Assembly (NCBI GenBank): GCA_905178155.1
Contig: CAJINV010000003.1
Coordinates: 1,962,395-2,026,394, forward strand
Length of the DNA: 64,000 bases
Origin: Amoebophrya sp. A120
Lineage: Eukaryota > Sar > Dinophyceae > Syndiniales > Amoebophryaceae
Reading direction: 5' to 3'
In this document: positions 45,657 through 58,600 of the stretch, in pieces
Layout of the letters: every line of letters begins with the position of its first letter
Position numbering within the stretch: the stretch's first letter is position 1
Notes under the pieces: generated by a model
The model's database searches: none
Seen by the model: the letters and a program-made list of their open reading frames with translations, nothing else
What the model was told of the DNA's origin: nothing
Program-made: the position numbers and the translations under genes

Positions 45657-48600
45657 TGCAACTTCATTGTTGCTATTCGCGCCCGTCGCCGCCGCGGCCT
45701 CGGCGGCGGCCTTCTCCCCCGCGGCCGGCGGCGGTGCGGTCTTGGCCATCGTGTCCATGCACTGCGTGGCCATGGTCAGCAATTCCTTCTTTTCGGGCAG
45801 CTCCTTCTCGAACTTCTGTTTGGACTTGACCAGAAAAGCCCGCACGTACTCAATGAAGTCGGGCGTGGGGATGGCGTGCTGGAAGATGAAGGCGAGCAGC
45901 TTCCACCCTAAGAGCTGGGACCGCAGCCCCGGGTTGTGGGTGAGCTGCTTGATCACCTGCGCGTACATCTCGTTGGTCAGCGCCGCCTCGGACCGCGCCT
46001 TCCACACGATCGCGTACAACAGCGGCACGCGCCGCTTCTCGTCCACGGGGTGGTCCGTCATCCAACCGAGCACGTTTCGGTAGGCCGCGGTAGCGGTGGA
46101 GTTCATGCTGGCGTCCCCGATGTTCGTCAACGGGGCGGACAGCTTATTCTTGCTCCACGCGAACGTGCCCCCGGGCTCGCACGGAAGAATCTTATTCCCG
46201 TCCGGACCCGTGATGGGCTTTACCACATCCGTGTTGATGCAGGGGGCCTTGCTCATGTCACCGTACAACGCCATCACCATGTCGAGGTTACCCGACGCCA
46301 CTTTACCGTCCCTGGGGTTGATGTTGATGCGTGTTTATTCAGATATAGAAGAGTGCACATGATCAGCGATCGAGTTTTCAAAATTCAAACGCACTGGAAC
46401 TGGTGCCGGCCTAGATGCGAGACGAGCCGTTTCCGTTTGTTTCTACAACAGTGCATCTGCATGTATGACTAGAATACAATTAGCATATGCAAACAGAAAC
46501 ACTTTAGGAAACACGGGGAAAAAACACCAGAAGTGATTAATACCTTTGGAACAGGGACCCACGTCGAATATGGGCGATGCGCGAAGCGTTTTCCGCCTTT
46601 GTGAGAAGATCGGCGTCGACGCCCGCATCTTGTCCGGCAAGAGCTAAATTCGCGACCTTGGTGGCCAGGCCGTGAAAATCTTTCTTGGCTTCCAGGGTTT
46701 TCAGACAGGAATGCAGCTGTTCCTCGATCCACCCGGGGTCCATAAGCTTCGTCAACATTTCTCGCGCAGGCTTCAGATCGTTGGCGTCCACCTGTCCATT
46801 CGCCACGCACGTTGACAGGGACGCTTGGATCCCCCGCTTGTCGCAATTGTTGATGGCCGCCGTCAGCAACTTTACGAGCTCCTTGGGAGAATCGTGCTTC
46901 AACTCGTGCTTCTCGAGCTTCTCCTCGTCCAACTTGCTCTTCAGCCGCTCCCACTGGGCTTGCAGCTTCACAAATTTCGCGCCCGCCTGCTCGTCCAACC
47001 AATCGGACTGGTTTTTTAACCCCTTCTGGGTAGCCTATGCGTCAGAGAAAATAAAAACTTTCACTTTGTTTTAATTGAAAAGAAAAACCTCATTAGGCTG
47101 AGGCTAGCTCTAGCAGGTGAAGACTGCAGCAGAAGCAAAATCACATAACGCTATGAAAGCATGCTACCACGAAACAAGTTGACAGGAAGAACGAGCTAAA
47201 AGTCGAAGAAACTTTTATTTACCTGCTCCACGACGTGCTGCAGCCGCTTGCATGCGTCGAGGTCCGACGGGCTTGGGTCGGTTCGGTCGGACAGACCGGC
47301 CATGGCGGTGATCAGCGGCAGCTGCACGGAGAGCATGTCGAGCCGGACCGCCAGGCGCTTGGCCACTTCGTCCTCGATTGCCAGATTGGTCAGCTGGGAG
47401 ACCGCGGTCTGCAACTGATCCAAATCGACCGTCTTCAGCAATGCGTTCATGTCCTTGTAGACTTCGTACTCCTTGTGGAGCTTCGTTTGACAGGTGAGAA
47501 ACGCCGCTTCGCACACCTTCAGCTTGGTGCTCATGGACTCGATCTCCGCCCGCCACTTCTTCACCTGGTCGCACTCCGCCTTCAACTTGCCCAAGTCGTT
47601 CTTAAACGTCGCCAACGCGTTGGTGTTGGGCGTGTTCGGTTTGTACAACTTGGAACCCGTCGTCTTCATCCAGTTTTGCGTCATGCCGCGGAGCTCCCGC
47701 GCCCGCTTCGTCATCTTCCTCGCGCGGTAGCCGCGGAAGGCCGCCTGGATTTTGATGGTTTTCTCGAGTGTGGCAAACCGCACCTGCTCGTCGAGGACTT
47801 GGTGGCCCCGAAGACGGGCCATCACCTTGGTTTTTCCCATCACGTACTGGCCCTTCAACTCCGGTTGGTGGAACACCTCCGGAAGGCGGTCCAGAATCAG
47901 CGTAACCACCGCCGGGTCGGGGAGCTTTTTGCCCGCTTTTTTCTCACATTCCATCCGGAGTTTCACCGGAAAGCACGCACGGTATTTGCGGCAGAACTCG
48001 GCGGGCAAAGCGCGTAACGGATACCCCTGCTGCCGGATTTTCACCGCTTCCATCGCGCCGGAGAAAATCAGCTGCTCCAACACCTTCGCGCGCGTGAAAA
48101 TCTTCGGCTTCTTCTCGTCGTTGGGCTTGATGCACCGGACAAAGTGCGGCACGGCGGAACGAATTCGCTCCATTAGCGTTTTCAGCGACGCGCGGAACTG
48201 GGTTGATACCGTCAACTTTTTCTGCTTGCCCTCTTCTTCCAGTTGCTTCCCTAAATCCCTCAGCAACTCGTTCTTCGAGGTCTTCAGCACGTCCATCGCC
48301 TCGGGCGGCGGGTCGTCCGTGTTTTTTTCATGCACCCAGCCGCCGACATTGTAGGTGACCTTGCCGGCGTAGTGGGTCAGCGTGAACTCCGGCGGGTCCT
48401 TGTTGAACTTGTCCGCCTCGAAGTAAGCATTCTTCTTGGTTTCCATCAGCTTCCCCAGATTGTTCATAAACGTCTTGTCCGTTTGCCGCATCCCTTTGGT
48501 GGCGTCGTCCAGTACGCTGAAGATGGAGTCCCTGGGCGCGGCAATCGTGTCCAGGATCTCCTGGTTGTCCGCGAACGTGATGCCCTCGACGGAAACCCCC

Positions 48601-50911
48601 TCCGCCTTGTAGTCCGCCATTTCGCGCTTGAACACGAATTCGTTGAAGTGCTGCTGCAGGTTCTCGTTGGATAAATTGATGGTGATCTGCTCCCAGGTGT
48701 TGTTGGGGAAGGACTCGAAGCCCGCGATATCCAGTAAACCCACCTCGATCTTCTTCGCGCTGCTGTTCCCGATGTCCCCGGCGACAACTTTGTTTAAGTT
48801 TTCCATCAGCCAGGCGAACAGCCGCGAGTACACCAGCGTGGCTAACCCGTTCCGCGCCTCGTTCGCCAGCTCCGGCTTCAGTTGCTTCACCGTCACGTCC
48901 TTCCCGACGATCAGCTTCTTGTTCGTGATCGCGGTCTGCAGCACCTTGTCGTCGCACTCCCAGGCGGTGGACACTTCCTTGGTCTTGTCGCAGATGGACG
49001 AATCGTTTTTCCCCGCTTTAAAACTCACGTTCCCGAGCAATAAAATGCCCGCCACCGCCTTGAACAGGTCGGCGCGCTTCTTCTCGCCGATGGTGACGTC
49101 CTCGAAGGCCGACACCACCTCGTTGTACTCGGTTTTGTCATCCACGCCGTCGGCGAGCTGGGCTCCGCTTTTCAGGTAGTTGAAGTCGCTCCACTTCGTG
49201 CCCTTCGGCAGCCCGTACTTCGCCCCGTCGGGGCCGTGCAGCAGCATGTAGAAGATGTGAAAGTTGCGCTCCAAACTGGTCTGCTTCAGCACGCGCGACT
49301 TCTCCAGCAAATAGTCCACCAGCAGCGCACCGTCGATGGAGCCCTTTTGCCCGAACATGATCGCGGTCCACTTCCCGAACCGGGACGAGTTGTTGTTCCG
49401 GGAGGTCTTCGCGTTCCCAAAAGCTTCCAAGATCGGGTTGCACTGCATGATGCGGTCCTGGATGCGGCTCTCGTTGTGCCCGGCGGAGTCCGCGAAGAAC
49501 CCCAACATGATCTTACACGCTTCGGTCTTCCCCGCCCCGGACTCTCCGGAGATCAAAATCGCCTGGTTCAAACTCTCGCGCACGCACCCCGACAAAGCGG
49601 TCTTGGCGATGGAGTACACGTGCGGGGGCTGCTCCCGGGAATCCGCCGCGTTAATGTACTTGTCCATGACCTCGGGCGTGTCCAGGCCCAGCCGCTCGAA
49701 GGGGTGTGAAGTGTAAAAGTGTCTGGGTCTGGAAGGATCCGAACTTGTGATGCGTGTTTCGGATCCTACGAGAAAGATCTGTGATGCACAAACGTGCAAA
49801 AGGTGCCCACTTCTGGCCTTGCTGAGAGGGCATCTCTCATGCAGAATACGCATCAGCAAGGAGCTGCAGAACCTGTGATGCTAGGCCCTGCATTCCAGAC
49901 GTGGGGGAGCTTGGAAAAACTGCATGACAAATCTCGGAGTCTCCCAGACCCAGACATTTTTGCAATTCATAAGGGGTTGCAGGAGACGATGATCTGGTCG
50001 ATCATCGTATAGATCTCCCCCTTCCCGTACCTATGCATTGCAAAAGTATCGTACTAGTAGTAATTGCATTCATGCATTACAAATTTTTTTCTTAAGGTAA
50101 ATCCGCATGACAAATTTTATTTCTGATGCTGGGGAAATTTGTATTGCATTTATACGAGTACGATACTTTTGCAATGCATAGTACCGGGTTTCCAACGACT
50201 GCAGCACCGCGGCGTTCACCACGGACCGCAGCTGACACACGTATGAGAGTGCACAACTCCCCCTCCCACTCATTTGTATTGCATGAACAGCAATAAAAAC
50301 ACCAGTACACGTGGAGCCTGCGCATGACAAATTCATGTAGTACTCCTGTTTGGGCTTCCGGAATCTGTCATGCAAACAGTGCTAAAGGGAAGCACTTGGA
50401 TTTCCGGTTTTGCATGACAAATGAGGGAGAGGGAAATTTGTGCACTCTCATAACACGTCGGGTAAGCCCATTAAATGGTCGTCCTCCACGTCCGCGACCT
50501 TGGTGATCTCGTCCGCGGTCAGCCACACCACCTCCTCATATGCATTGCAAAAATGTCTGGGTCTGGAAAAAGTGATCTTGTGATGCTGGCCTTACATTCC
50601 AAGAAAATCTGTATTGCATGACTAACAAACGCACAGCGTTCTTTGTGATGCAAAAACGCAGTTTGTCGTGCGCGCTACGTATGAGACAGCGTTGCAGGAA
50701 CTTGTCATGCTTGGCTGCATTCGAAAGCGTTTCAGTCATCCACAGTTCAGCATCACAAGTTTCCAGACCCAGACATATTTGCATGTGATACCTGACTCGC
50801 GTTCTCGATCTGGTAGCCGCGGACCTTCTTGCCCTTCATGTCCTTAGTCTGCCCCGTGTCCTTCGCCATCACATACCCCTCGACGGGGTGTGGAATCCAC
50901 TGCTTCAACAT
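45639..50911 (-). CDS. Myosin heavy chain, tandem copy B (FERM lost)
   Basis: Exons: 50911-50792, 50534-50453, 50236-50181, 50026-49972, 49699-47223, 47034-46544, 46311-45639; phases agree and give 1317 aa. Motor (P-loop, both switches, actin-site motif, converter), IQ motif, helical region and MyTH4 are as in copy A. The frame then runs past the Ala-rich linker into the retroelement and stops at TGA 45641-45639, adding about NNEVAARLSR. FERM and the charged C-terminus are missing. The 3' part matches copy C, much of the motor matches copy A, and one segment (about 49.4-50.0 kb) matches C again, so B is a mosaic. Could still encode a motor-MyTH4 protein or be decaying; no internal stop was found. 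Confidence 0.85.
49706..49971. mobile_element. Introner-like element, family A, copy B
   Basis: 266-bp counterpart of 39716-39984, same site and same AGGGGT duplication (49700-49705 and 49972-49977). Its right terminus keeps the intact AGACCCAGACATTTTTGC, unlike copy A, and is identical in type to copy C. Confidence 0.88.
50032..50180. mobile_element. Introner-like element, family E, copy B
   Basis: 149-bp counterpart of 40045-40193 with the same GTACC duplication (50027-50031 and 50181-50185). Confidence 0.88.
50242..50452. mobile_element. Introner-like element, family C, copy B
   Basis: 211-bp counterpart of 40255-40465 with duplication ACACG at 50237-50241 and 50453-50457. Absent from copy C. 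Confidence 0.9.
50539..50790. mobile_element. Introner-like element, family A, copy B (first intron)
   Basis: 252-bp counterpart of 40552-40803, apparently identical to it. Confidence 0.85.
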
Positions 50912-52078
50912 CTTGCTTCTTCGCGAGGAGGGCGGGCGGGGGGGCTGAAACTAACTAAAGGAAGCGTAAAAGTGAATGGTCAAACTTTTTTGGAAAATAA
51001 CCAGTTTGATGTTACAACTTAGAACTTAAAAGCGCTTAAAGTAAACGTGCTTTTTGTCGGTCTCGTCAAAAATACCGGCAGCGCCATGGTGCACGTGGGT
51101 CGTGATCATCATGGAACAAATAAAAATATTTCATTTGCATTTGGGACAGTAAAACAATCATGTAGCACAGGGTATCGAATTGGGATGATGGGTGTCACAG
51201 TGGCGTTTGGCTTGCTAGGCCACTGTTGCAAATGAGAGAATGAACGTAAATAAAATCTGAGTATATATAACTTGCTCTACCGTGATGCCGGCTGAAAAAG
51301 AGCGAGCAGTGGCTGTGGCGCCTAGGTGCACGATGAAGTAGCAGACGTTTCTTATCAACAAGCACGAGTTGCAGGACGAGTCAAAAAGCACAGCACGATA
51401 CCGACTCAGATTGTTATTAGTCACTTTCTGCTGGGATGTTCTTGATCAGTACGACTGCAGACCGACAATTTTAGTCTTGCCTTTGGCTTTGCGCCATGGT
51501 CATTCACATAGTACAACCGATTTTGATTTATAATTAACCACTGCCTGGATTGCAAACAAAGAGTAGTTCATTTTCATAGAGGGACCGAATTTCACGAATG
51601 AAATACTGGAGAAGCGCCAGAAAATGAGAATAGATGCGAACGCCAATGGTCTCCCATTTCGGAAGATCATAGGCACTCGCCACTTGAGAAAGCGCTTGAT
51701 TTAGATAAAGCCTTTAGTGCAATTAGAAACGTCGCGTCGCTCAATCCTTATTTCTCCGCATATTTCCGTCCATGAGGACATGCATCATGCTACTTGCGAT
51801 TGCGCATCATGAGTTAAATACCTGCACTGTTACTCTCGCATCATCAGATATGCATCTTTAGGTGTAGCAAGTATTCGTGTCAAACGATAGTCGGCACTCG
51901 AATAAATCAATGCCCATATTATCAGTAATTTTCTTGTAGCCCGCATGCAGCTCGGTCCTGAAACAAGTCAAACAGCATCACAAACAAAGCTCGATGTACA
52001 ATCACAAGTCAAATTGTTGAAGCCTTCAGCAAGCAAGTTCGCCCGGAAACAGGGCGCACCCCAAAAAAACAAAACTGA
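50912..52078. other. Upstream region of copy B
   Basis: Near-identical to 40925-42091, differing by only a few bases in what I compared. No gene recognised. It ends where retroelement copy 2 begins. Confidence 0.6.
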
Positions 52079-53134
52079 ATGAAGTCTCCGACTGATATCA
52101 TTTGACAAAGATTGCCCCAGGGTGCAACGTGCAGAGCCTGAGACGGACATTGTCCAATGATATAGAGCCCGGCGAGGCAGTATCGCCTACGCAGGCCCGC
52201 GTCGTGCGCGACATGTGGATCGACAGCGGAGATCTAGATCGCAAATTCGCAAACTCACACTCTGATCGAACCAACGCAAGGATACAAGTGGCGCTGCTCA
52301 CTCAACCACCACCTTTGCGGGGCGATACAGTCCTGGCCGACACTCTAGCTAACTAACGACGAACAACAACAACGAAGCTTTTTTCTTGTCTCGTCACCTG
52401 GCGAAGCCAACCCTTGCAAGCTTTTGAAGGGAGGGAGCGGACGGGTCTTTTCAAAACTTGCAGCGGAGCCACGCCTTTCCTGCAGGCGACGGCTCGAACT
52501 CAATAGTTTCCATCTCAAGTAGCTACTTTTTTCGGGCTTTTGAGGTACTCGCAAAGGGGAGGTGGCGCACACTAACTCACCTCGACTTTCACCGCGAAAG
52601 CCGTGCGGCCCCACATACAAAAAGATCGCCGCGCTCTCAGGATGGAAGCTAGCTAGGAAGTGAACACCAACAGCAGAACCGTCTGTAGCTAATTCTTGTG
52701 CCAACCAGAATTAGCTAGGGCGCACTAGAAATCTTTTTCAGTCTTCGTATCCTTTCCTGCGTCTACGATTTCACTCTGGATCAACGTATTGCGCATGCTC
52801 AGATCCTTAATGAAATCTCCGACTGATATCATTTGACAAAGATTGTCCCAGGGTGCAACGTGCAGAGCCTGAGACGGACACTGTCCAATGATATAGAGCT
52901 CGGCGAGGCAGTATCGCCTACGCAGGCCCGCGTCGTGCGCGACATGTGGATCGACAGCGGTGATCTAGATCGCAAATTCGCAAAATGCGTAACATCCACC
53001 ACTTCCGATCCTGAGAACAGCGAAGCTTTTTGAAGGGTGCACCCCTGCCCTAAACACTTCACTACTGTGAAGCGGCGTAGCCCTTTGCGGAAATGAAAAC
53101 CAGAGGCAGCAATTGGTCGACCCACTGAAGTCAA

Positions 53135-55033
53135 TTAGTTGTCCTCAGCAAAGTCGAAGATTTTGGCCAAACCATTTTTCCAGGTGCGAGACACTCTAAC
53201 CGCGAACGATTCTAGTTTTGCTAGATAATCGCTCCAGTTGCCGCCAGCGCGACAGCATCCTATGCGCGCGGGGAAACCGATGATGGCTGTAGCTTCTTCG
53301 TTCGGGAGTCGATGTTTCAATTTTTCAAAGAAATCGCCGAGCGCCTGTTGGAACCACGCCAACCGCTTTGCCTGCGTTTCCGCATTACCCTGCTGGTTCT
53401 TCGGCGGTAGCCCTGGCTTGTGTTGGCCATACAAGTTTGCTACTAACTTGCTTGCACGGGTTGAAACCTTTCGCAGATCCGCCGTGCCCGGGACTCTTTT
53501 GTAGGACTTCGCGCACGTGTTTGCTGGTGGATATTTGAAAAGTATCTTCTTCGCTATACCTTCCGCTTTTCCTATGGTCAGGCAGTTTGTCTGGTGCGCG
53601 ATCACATTCATGTTGTCTGCTAGAATTGATCCCCGCACATGCACCAGCGGCACTCTTTCCGGCTTTACTTTCTGGCTTGCTTTTCTCTTCGGCTTCTCCA
53701 ACAGTGCCAAGGTACTTTCCGAGTACCCTTCGCACTTTGTCTGCAGACTTTGCGCTGGCACTGTGCTCAGCACCAGATAGGTGTCGTCTGTTGGCGGTAG
53801 GTCTACCCAGCTTGCTCCTTTCCATACTTGGAATATCGATTTATTCTTCTGGAATCTGCTCACCGTGTGAAACTTCGAATGCAAATAAGCAAGCCTGCTT
53901 TTGTATTTTGGAACTAAAACCAACGCCCGGGGGCGCTGTGCTTCCGGGACTTTCATGTAGTCCACCAATTTCTTGAGGACCGGCATAATTGCAAAGCTGC
54001 CTGGATGCCACCAACTCAATTCCAGCGCCATTTCGTGGTCTGTGGTCTGGTACGCGTCCGTGATGTGGTTTTTGAAATAATCCACCAGTCTGCTGTGACC
54101 CTCACGATCACGCATCGCGTCCACTGTTGGCGTGATTTTCAGCCTTGAGCATACCGACGACAACGCTTCTGGTTTTAGTCGTTTGCTCGGGTTCTGGTCG
54201 TACAGCGTACTGCTGAGCTGTAGTCGGCTGATCGCGTCTGCTATCACATTATGCTTGCCCCGCACATGTTGCGCCAGCATTTTTATTCCCAACCTGTTTT
54301 GCATCAACTTGATGGCCTTGGCTTTTTCTGCGAGCCACTGTTTCCGCCCGGTCCCAAAGTTGATGTAGTGCATGGCACTGGTATTGTCTGTCCGCAGAAG
54401 GATAATTCTGCCCGCAAAACGTTCGCCGTATTTTTTTAGCCATTCTGCGACTGTGGTCAGATCCCTTTTGTTGGAGTGTCTTTGGTCGATTTCTTCGCTG
54501 AAGTCGCCCTCGTGCCGCACTTCGTCCCCGTCCGCCGTCAGCCCCCAATGAAACCCGCTAGCATCACTTGTGACGATCATGAAAGAGGCGGGATCAATAT
54601 CTTGGAAGATTTCGGGATGATCAAGCAATTCCGGAGTAAACAGGAAAGATAAGCCCTCGGTCGTGGAAAAGATGGGGATAAAAGGATCGTCTTTGAGGAC
54701 TTGAAGCCACCAAGAAAAATCTGCTATGACCGCAGCGGAGAGCTGGGGAGATGGACTGAAAGACTTGCGTCCTTTGGTCCATGCAGCGATAGCCCCCGAA
54801 TCCCCAAGCAAGTCGTAAGCGTTCCGCAGAAATGCGCGCCCAGCCGAGACAACAAAGGAGATGAAGTTCAACTTTCCTACTATCGACGCCAGATCTTTTG
54901 CGTTCGTTGATAATCCGTTCGCGGCCTCTTGCAAGCATTTTCTAATGCTGCAATATACTTTTCGCGTTGTTCTGGGTCCACGTAAATCCGCATCTTGATG
55001 GCGTTGATCATGAACCCTATCCAGCAGATGCAC
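53135..55033 (-). CDS. Retroelement protein: RNase H fused to macro domain (copy 2)
   Basis: Same 632-codon frame and apparently the same protein as 43148-45046: RNase H with TSDASG, RTDNTSAMHYINFG and NVIADAISR, then a C-terminal macro domain with FPARIGCCRAGGNWSDYL. Confidence 0.8.
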   Translation of the reverse strand: MHLLDRVHDQRHQDADLRGPRTTRKVYCSIRKCLQEAANGLSTNAKDLASIVGKLNFISFVVSAGRAFLRNAYDLLGDSGAIAAWTKGRKSFSPSPQLSAAVIADFSWWLQVLKDDPFIPIFSTTEGLSFLFTPELLDHPEIFQDIDPASFMIVTSDASGFHWGLTADGDEVRHEGDFSEEIDQRHSNKRDLTTVAEWLKKYGERFAGRIILLRTDNTSAMHYINFGTGRKQWLAEKAKAIKLMQNRLGIKMLAQHVRGKHNVIADAISRLQLSSTLYDQNPSKRLKPEALSSVCSRLKITPTVDAMRDREGHSRLVDYFKNHITDAYQTTDHEMALELSWWHPGSFAIMPVLKKLVDYMKVPEAQRPRALVLVPKYKSRLAYLHSKFHTVSRFQKNKSIFQVWKGASWVDLPPTDDTYLVLSTVPAQSLQTKCEGYSESTLALLEKPKRKASQKVKPERVPLVHVRGSILADNMNVIAHQTNCLTIGKAEGIAKKILFKYPPANTCAKSYKRVPGTADLRKVSTRASKLVANLYGQHKPGLPPKNQQGNAETQAKRLAWFQQALGDFFEKLKHRLPNEEATAIIGFPARIGCCRAGGNWSDYLAKLESFAVRVSRTWKNGLAKIFDFAEDN

Positions 55034-55344
55034 TGCGTCGGATAAGTCATCTTATCCAGCTTATCCGCCCGGAATCCATGTAAAACCAATCCTGGAACGA
55101 AGGAAAAGGCGCGAAGTTTTAGAGGCACGAAGGTCGTCCCCTTACCGCTCACGCGTCGGATTTCGGAGGCGGCTTCGCAACACTCAGGGGCTTCCGACCG
55201 AAGATGACGAATAAATAGCTGAGAACAGTTTAACCGGGACTGGCAGCGACGCACACTGTGTGCAAACATTACACAAGATGCACACTGCGCGCAAGCGGGA
55301 ACTAAAGTGGCAAACACATCTTGCGTTGCGGGCCTTCTGGCCAC
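54880..55344 (-). pseudogene. Reverse transcriptase C-terminal remnant (copy 2)
   Basis: Duplicate of 44893-45357 with the same missing palm and the same frame change into the RNase H frame. Confidence 0.65.
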
Positions 55345-55625
55345 ATGCGTTCTAGCATGCTAAACTTTTGGACGTGATGTCTTTCATTACGTCCCAACTG
55401 AGCCCAAGCAGCGAAAGAGGCTGTCGCGTCGACGACTTACTTTGGCTAACCGAAATCCTACAGCCTTACCGCACGGCGCGTCGGATTTCGTGCCGTAATC
55501 ACTCAAGCTAACGAGGTCTTTCAGCCTTTAACTTAGTCCTTTCTATCCTATACTAATAGCTACTTTTTTCGGACTTTTGAGGTACTCGCAAAGGGGAGGT
55601 GGCGTACACTAACTCACCTCGACTT

Positions 55626-58600
55626 TCACCGCGAAAGCCGTGCTGCAACTTCATTGTTGCTATTCGCGCCCGTCGCCGCCGCGGCCTCGGCGGCGGCCTT
55701 CTCCCCCGCGGCCGGCGGCGGTGCGGTCTTGGCCATCGTGTCCATGCACTGCGTGGCCATGGTCAGCAATTCCTTCTTTTCGGGCAGCTCCTTCTCGAAC
55801 TTCTGTTTGGACTTGACCAGAAAAGCCCGCACGTACTCAATGAAGTCGGGCGTGGGGATGGCGTGCTGGAAGATGAAGGCGAGCAGCTTCCACCCTAAGA
55901 GCTGGGACCGCAGCCCCGGGTTGTGGGTGAGCTGCTTGATCACCTGCGCGTACATCTCGTTGGTCAGCGCCGCCTCGGACCGCGCCTTCCACACGATCGC
56001 GTACAACAGCGGCACGCGCCGCTTCTCGTCCACGGGGTGGTCCGTCATCCAACCGAGCACGTTTCGGTAGGCCGCGGTAGCGGTGGAGTTCATGCTGGCG
56101 TCCCCGATGTTCGTCAACGGGGCGGACAGCTTATTCTTGCTCCACGCGAACGTGCCCCCGGGCTCGCACGGAAGAATCTTATTCCCGTCCGGACCCGTGA
56201 TGGGCTTTACCACATCCGTGTTGATGCAGGGGGCCTTGCTCATGTCACCGTACAACGCCATCACCATGTCGAGGTTACCCGACGCCACTTTACCGTCCCT
56301 GGGGTTGATGTTGATGCGTGTTTATTCAGATATAGAAGAGTGCACATGATCAGCGATCGAGTTTTCAAAATTCAAACGCACTGGAACTGGTGCCGGCCTA
56401 GATGCGAGACGAGCCGTTTCCGTTTGTTTCTACAACAGTGCATCTGCATGTATGACTAGAATACAATTAGCATATGCAAACAGAAACACTTTAGGAAACA
56501 CGGGGAAAAAACACCAGAAGTGATTAATACCTTTGGAACAGGGACCCACGTCGAATATGGGCGATGCGCGAAGCGTTTTCCGCCTTTGTGAGAAGATCGG
56601 CGTCGACGCCCGCATCTTGTCCGGCAAGAGCTAAATTCGCGACCTTGGTGGCCAGGCCGTGAAAATCTTTCTTGGCTTCCAGGGTTTTCAGACAGGAATG
56701 CAGCTGTTCCTCGATCCACCCGGGGTCCATAAGCTTCGTCAACATTTCTCGCGCAGGCTTCAGATCGTTGGCGTCCACCTGTCCATTCGCCACGCACGTT
56801 GACAGGGACGCTTGGATCCCCCGCTTGTCGCAATTGTTGATGGCCGCCGTCAGCAACTTTACGAGCTCCTTGGGAGAATCGTGCTTCAACTCGTGCTTCT
56901 CGAGCTTCTCCTCGTCCAACTTGCTCTTCAGCCGCTCCCACTGGGCTTGCAGCTTCACAAATTTCGCGCCCGCCTGCTCGTCCAACCAATCGGACTGGTT
57001 TTTTAACCCCTTCTGGGTAGCCTATGCGTCAGAGAAAATAAAAACTTTCACTTTGTTTTAATTGAAAAGAAAAACCTCATTAGGCTGAGGCTAGCTCTAG
57101 CAGGTGAAGACTGCAGCAGAAGCAAAATCACATAACGCTATGAAAGCATGCTACCACGAAACAAGTTGACAGGAAGAACGAGCTAAAAGTCGAAGAAACT
57201 TTTATTTACCTGCTCCACGACGTGCTGCAGCCGCTTGCATGCGTCGAGGTCCGACGGGCTTGGGTCGGTTCGGTCGGACAGACCGGCCATGGCGGTGATC
57301 AGCGGCAGCTGCACGGAGAGCATGTCGAGCCGGACCGCCAGGCGCTTGGCCACTTCGTCCTCGATTGCCAGATTGGTCAGCTGGGAGACCGCGGTCTGCA
57401 ACTGATCCAAATCGACCGTCTTCAGCAATGCGTTCATGTCCTTGTAGACTTCGTACTCCTTGTGGAGCTTCGTTTGACAGGTGAGAAACGCCGCTTCGCA
57501 CACCTTCAGCTTGGTGCTCATGGACTCGATCTCCGCCCGCCACTTCTTCACCTGGTCGCACTCCGCCTTCAACTTGCCCAAGTCGTTCTTAAACGTCGCC
57601 AACGCGTTGGTGTTGGGCGTGTTCGGTTTGTACAACTTGGAACCCGTCGTCTTCATCCAGTTTTGCGTCATGCCGCGGAGCTCCCGCGCCCGCTTCGTCA
57701 TCTTCCTCGTGCGGTAGCCGCGGAAGGCCGCCTGGATTTTGATGGTTTTCTCGAGTGTGGCAAACCGCACCTGCTCGTCGAGGACTTGGTGGCCCCGAAG
57801 ACGGGCCATCACCTTGGTTTTTCCCATCACGTACTGGCCCTTCAACTCCGGTTGGTGGAACACCTCCGGAAGGCGGTCCAGAATCAGCGTAACCACCGCC
57901 GGGTCGGGGAGCTTTTTGCCCGCTTTTTTCTCACATTCCATCCGGAGCTTCACCGGAAAGCACGCGCGGTACTTCCGGCAGAACTCGGCGGGCAAAGCGC
58001 GTAACGGATACCCCTGCTGCCGGATTTTCACCGCCTCCATGGCGCCGGAAAAAATCAGCTGCTCCAACACCTTCGCGCGCGTGAAAATCTTCGGTTTCTT
58101 CTCGTCGTTGGGCTTGATGCACCGGACAAAATGCGGCACGGCGGAACGAATTCGCTCCATTAGCGTTTTCAGCGACGCGCGGAACTGGGTTGAAACCGTC
58201 AACTTTTTCTGCTTGCCCTCTTCCTCCAATTGCTTCCCTAAATCCCGCAGCAACTCGTTCTTCGAGGTCTTCAGCACGTCCATCGCCTCGGGCGGCGGGT
58301 CGTCCGTGTTTTTTTCATGCACCCAGCCACCGACATTGTAGGTGACCTTGCCGGCGTAGTGGGTCAGCGTGAACTCCGGCGGGTCCTTGTTGAACTTGTC
58401 CGCCTCGAAGTAAGCATTCTTCTTGGTTTCCATCAGCTTCCCCAGATTGTTCATAAACGTCTTGTCCGTTTGCCGCATCCCTTTGGTGGCGTCGTCCAGT
58501 ACGCTGAAGATGGAGTCCCTGGGCGCGGCAATCGTGTCCAGGATCTCCTGGTTGTCCGCGAACGTGATGCCCTCGACGGAAACCCCCTCCGCCTTGTAGT

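Larger units (their letters stand above)
52079..55643 (-). mobile_element. DIRS-like retroelement copy 2 (defective)
   Basis: Apparently identical duplicate of 42092-45656, offset by 9987 bp. Repeats: a at 52079-52253 and 52809-52984, b at 52520-52606 and 55557-55643; hairpin at 52686-52717. It separates copy B's upstream region from the truncated end of copy C. It was copied with the surrounding segment rather than inserted independently. Confidence 0.75.
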
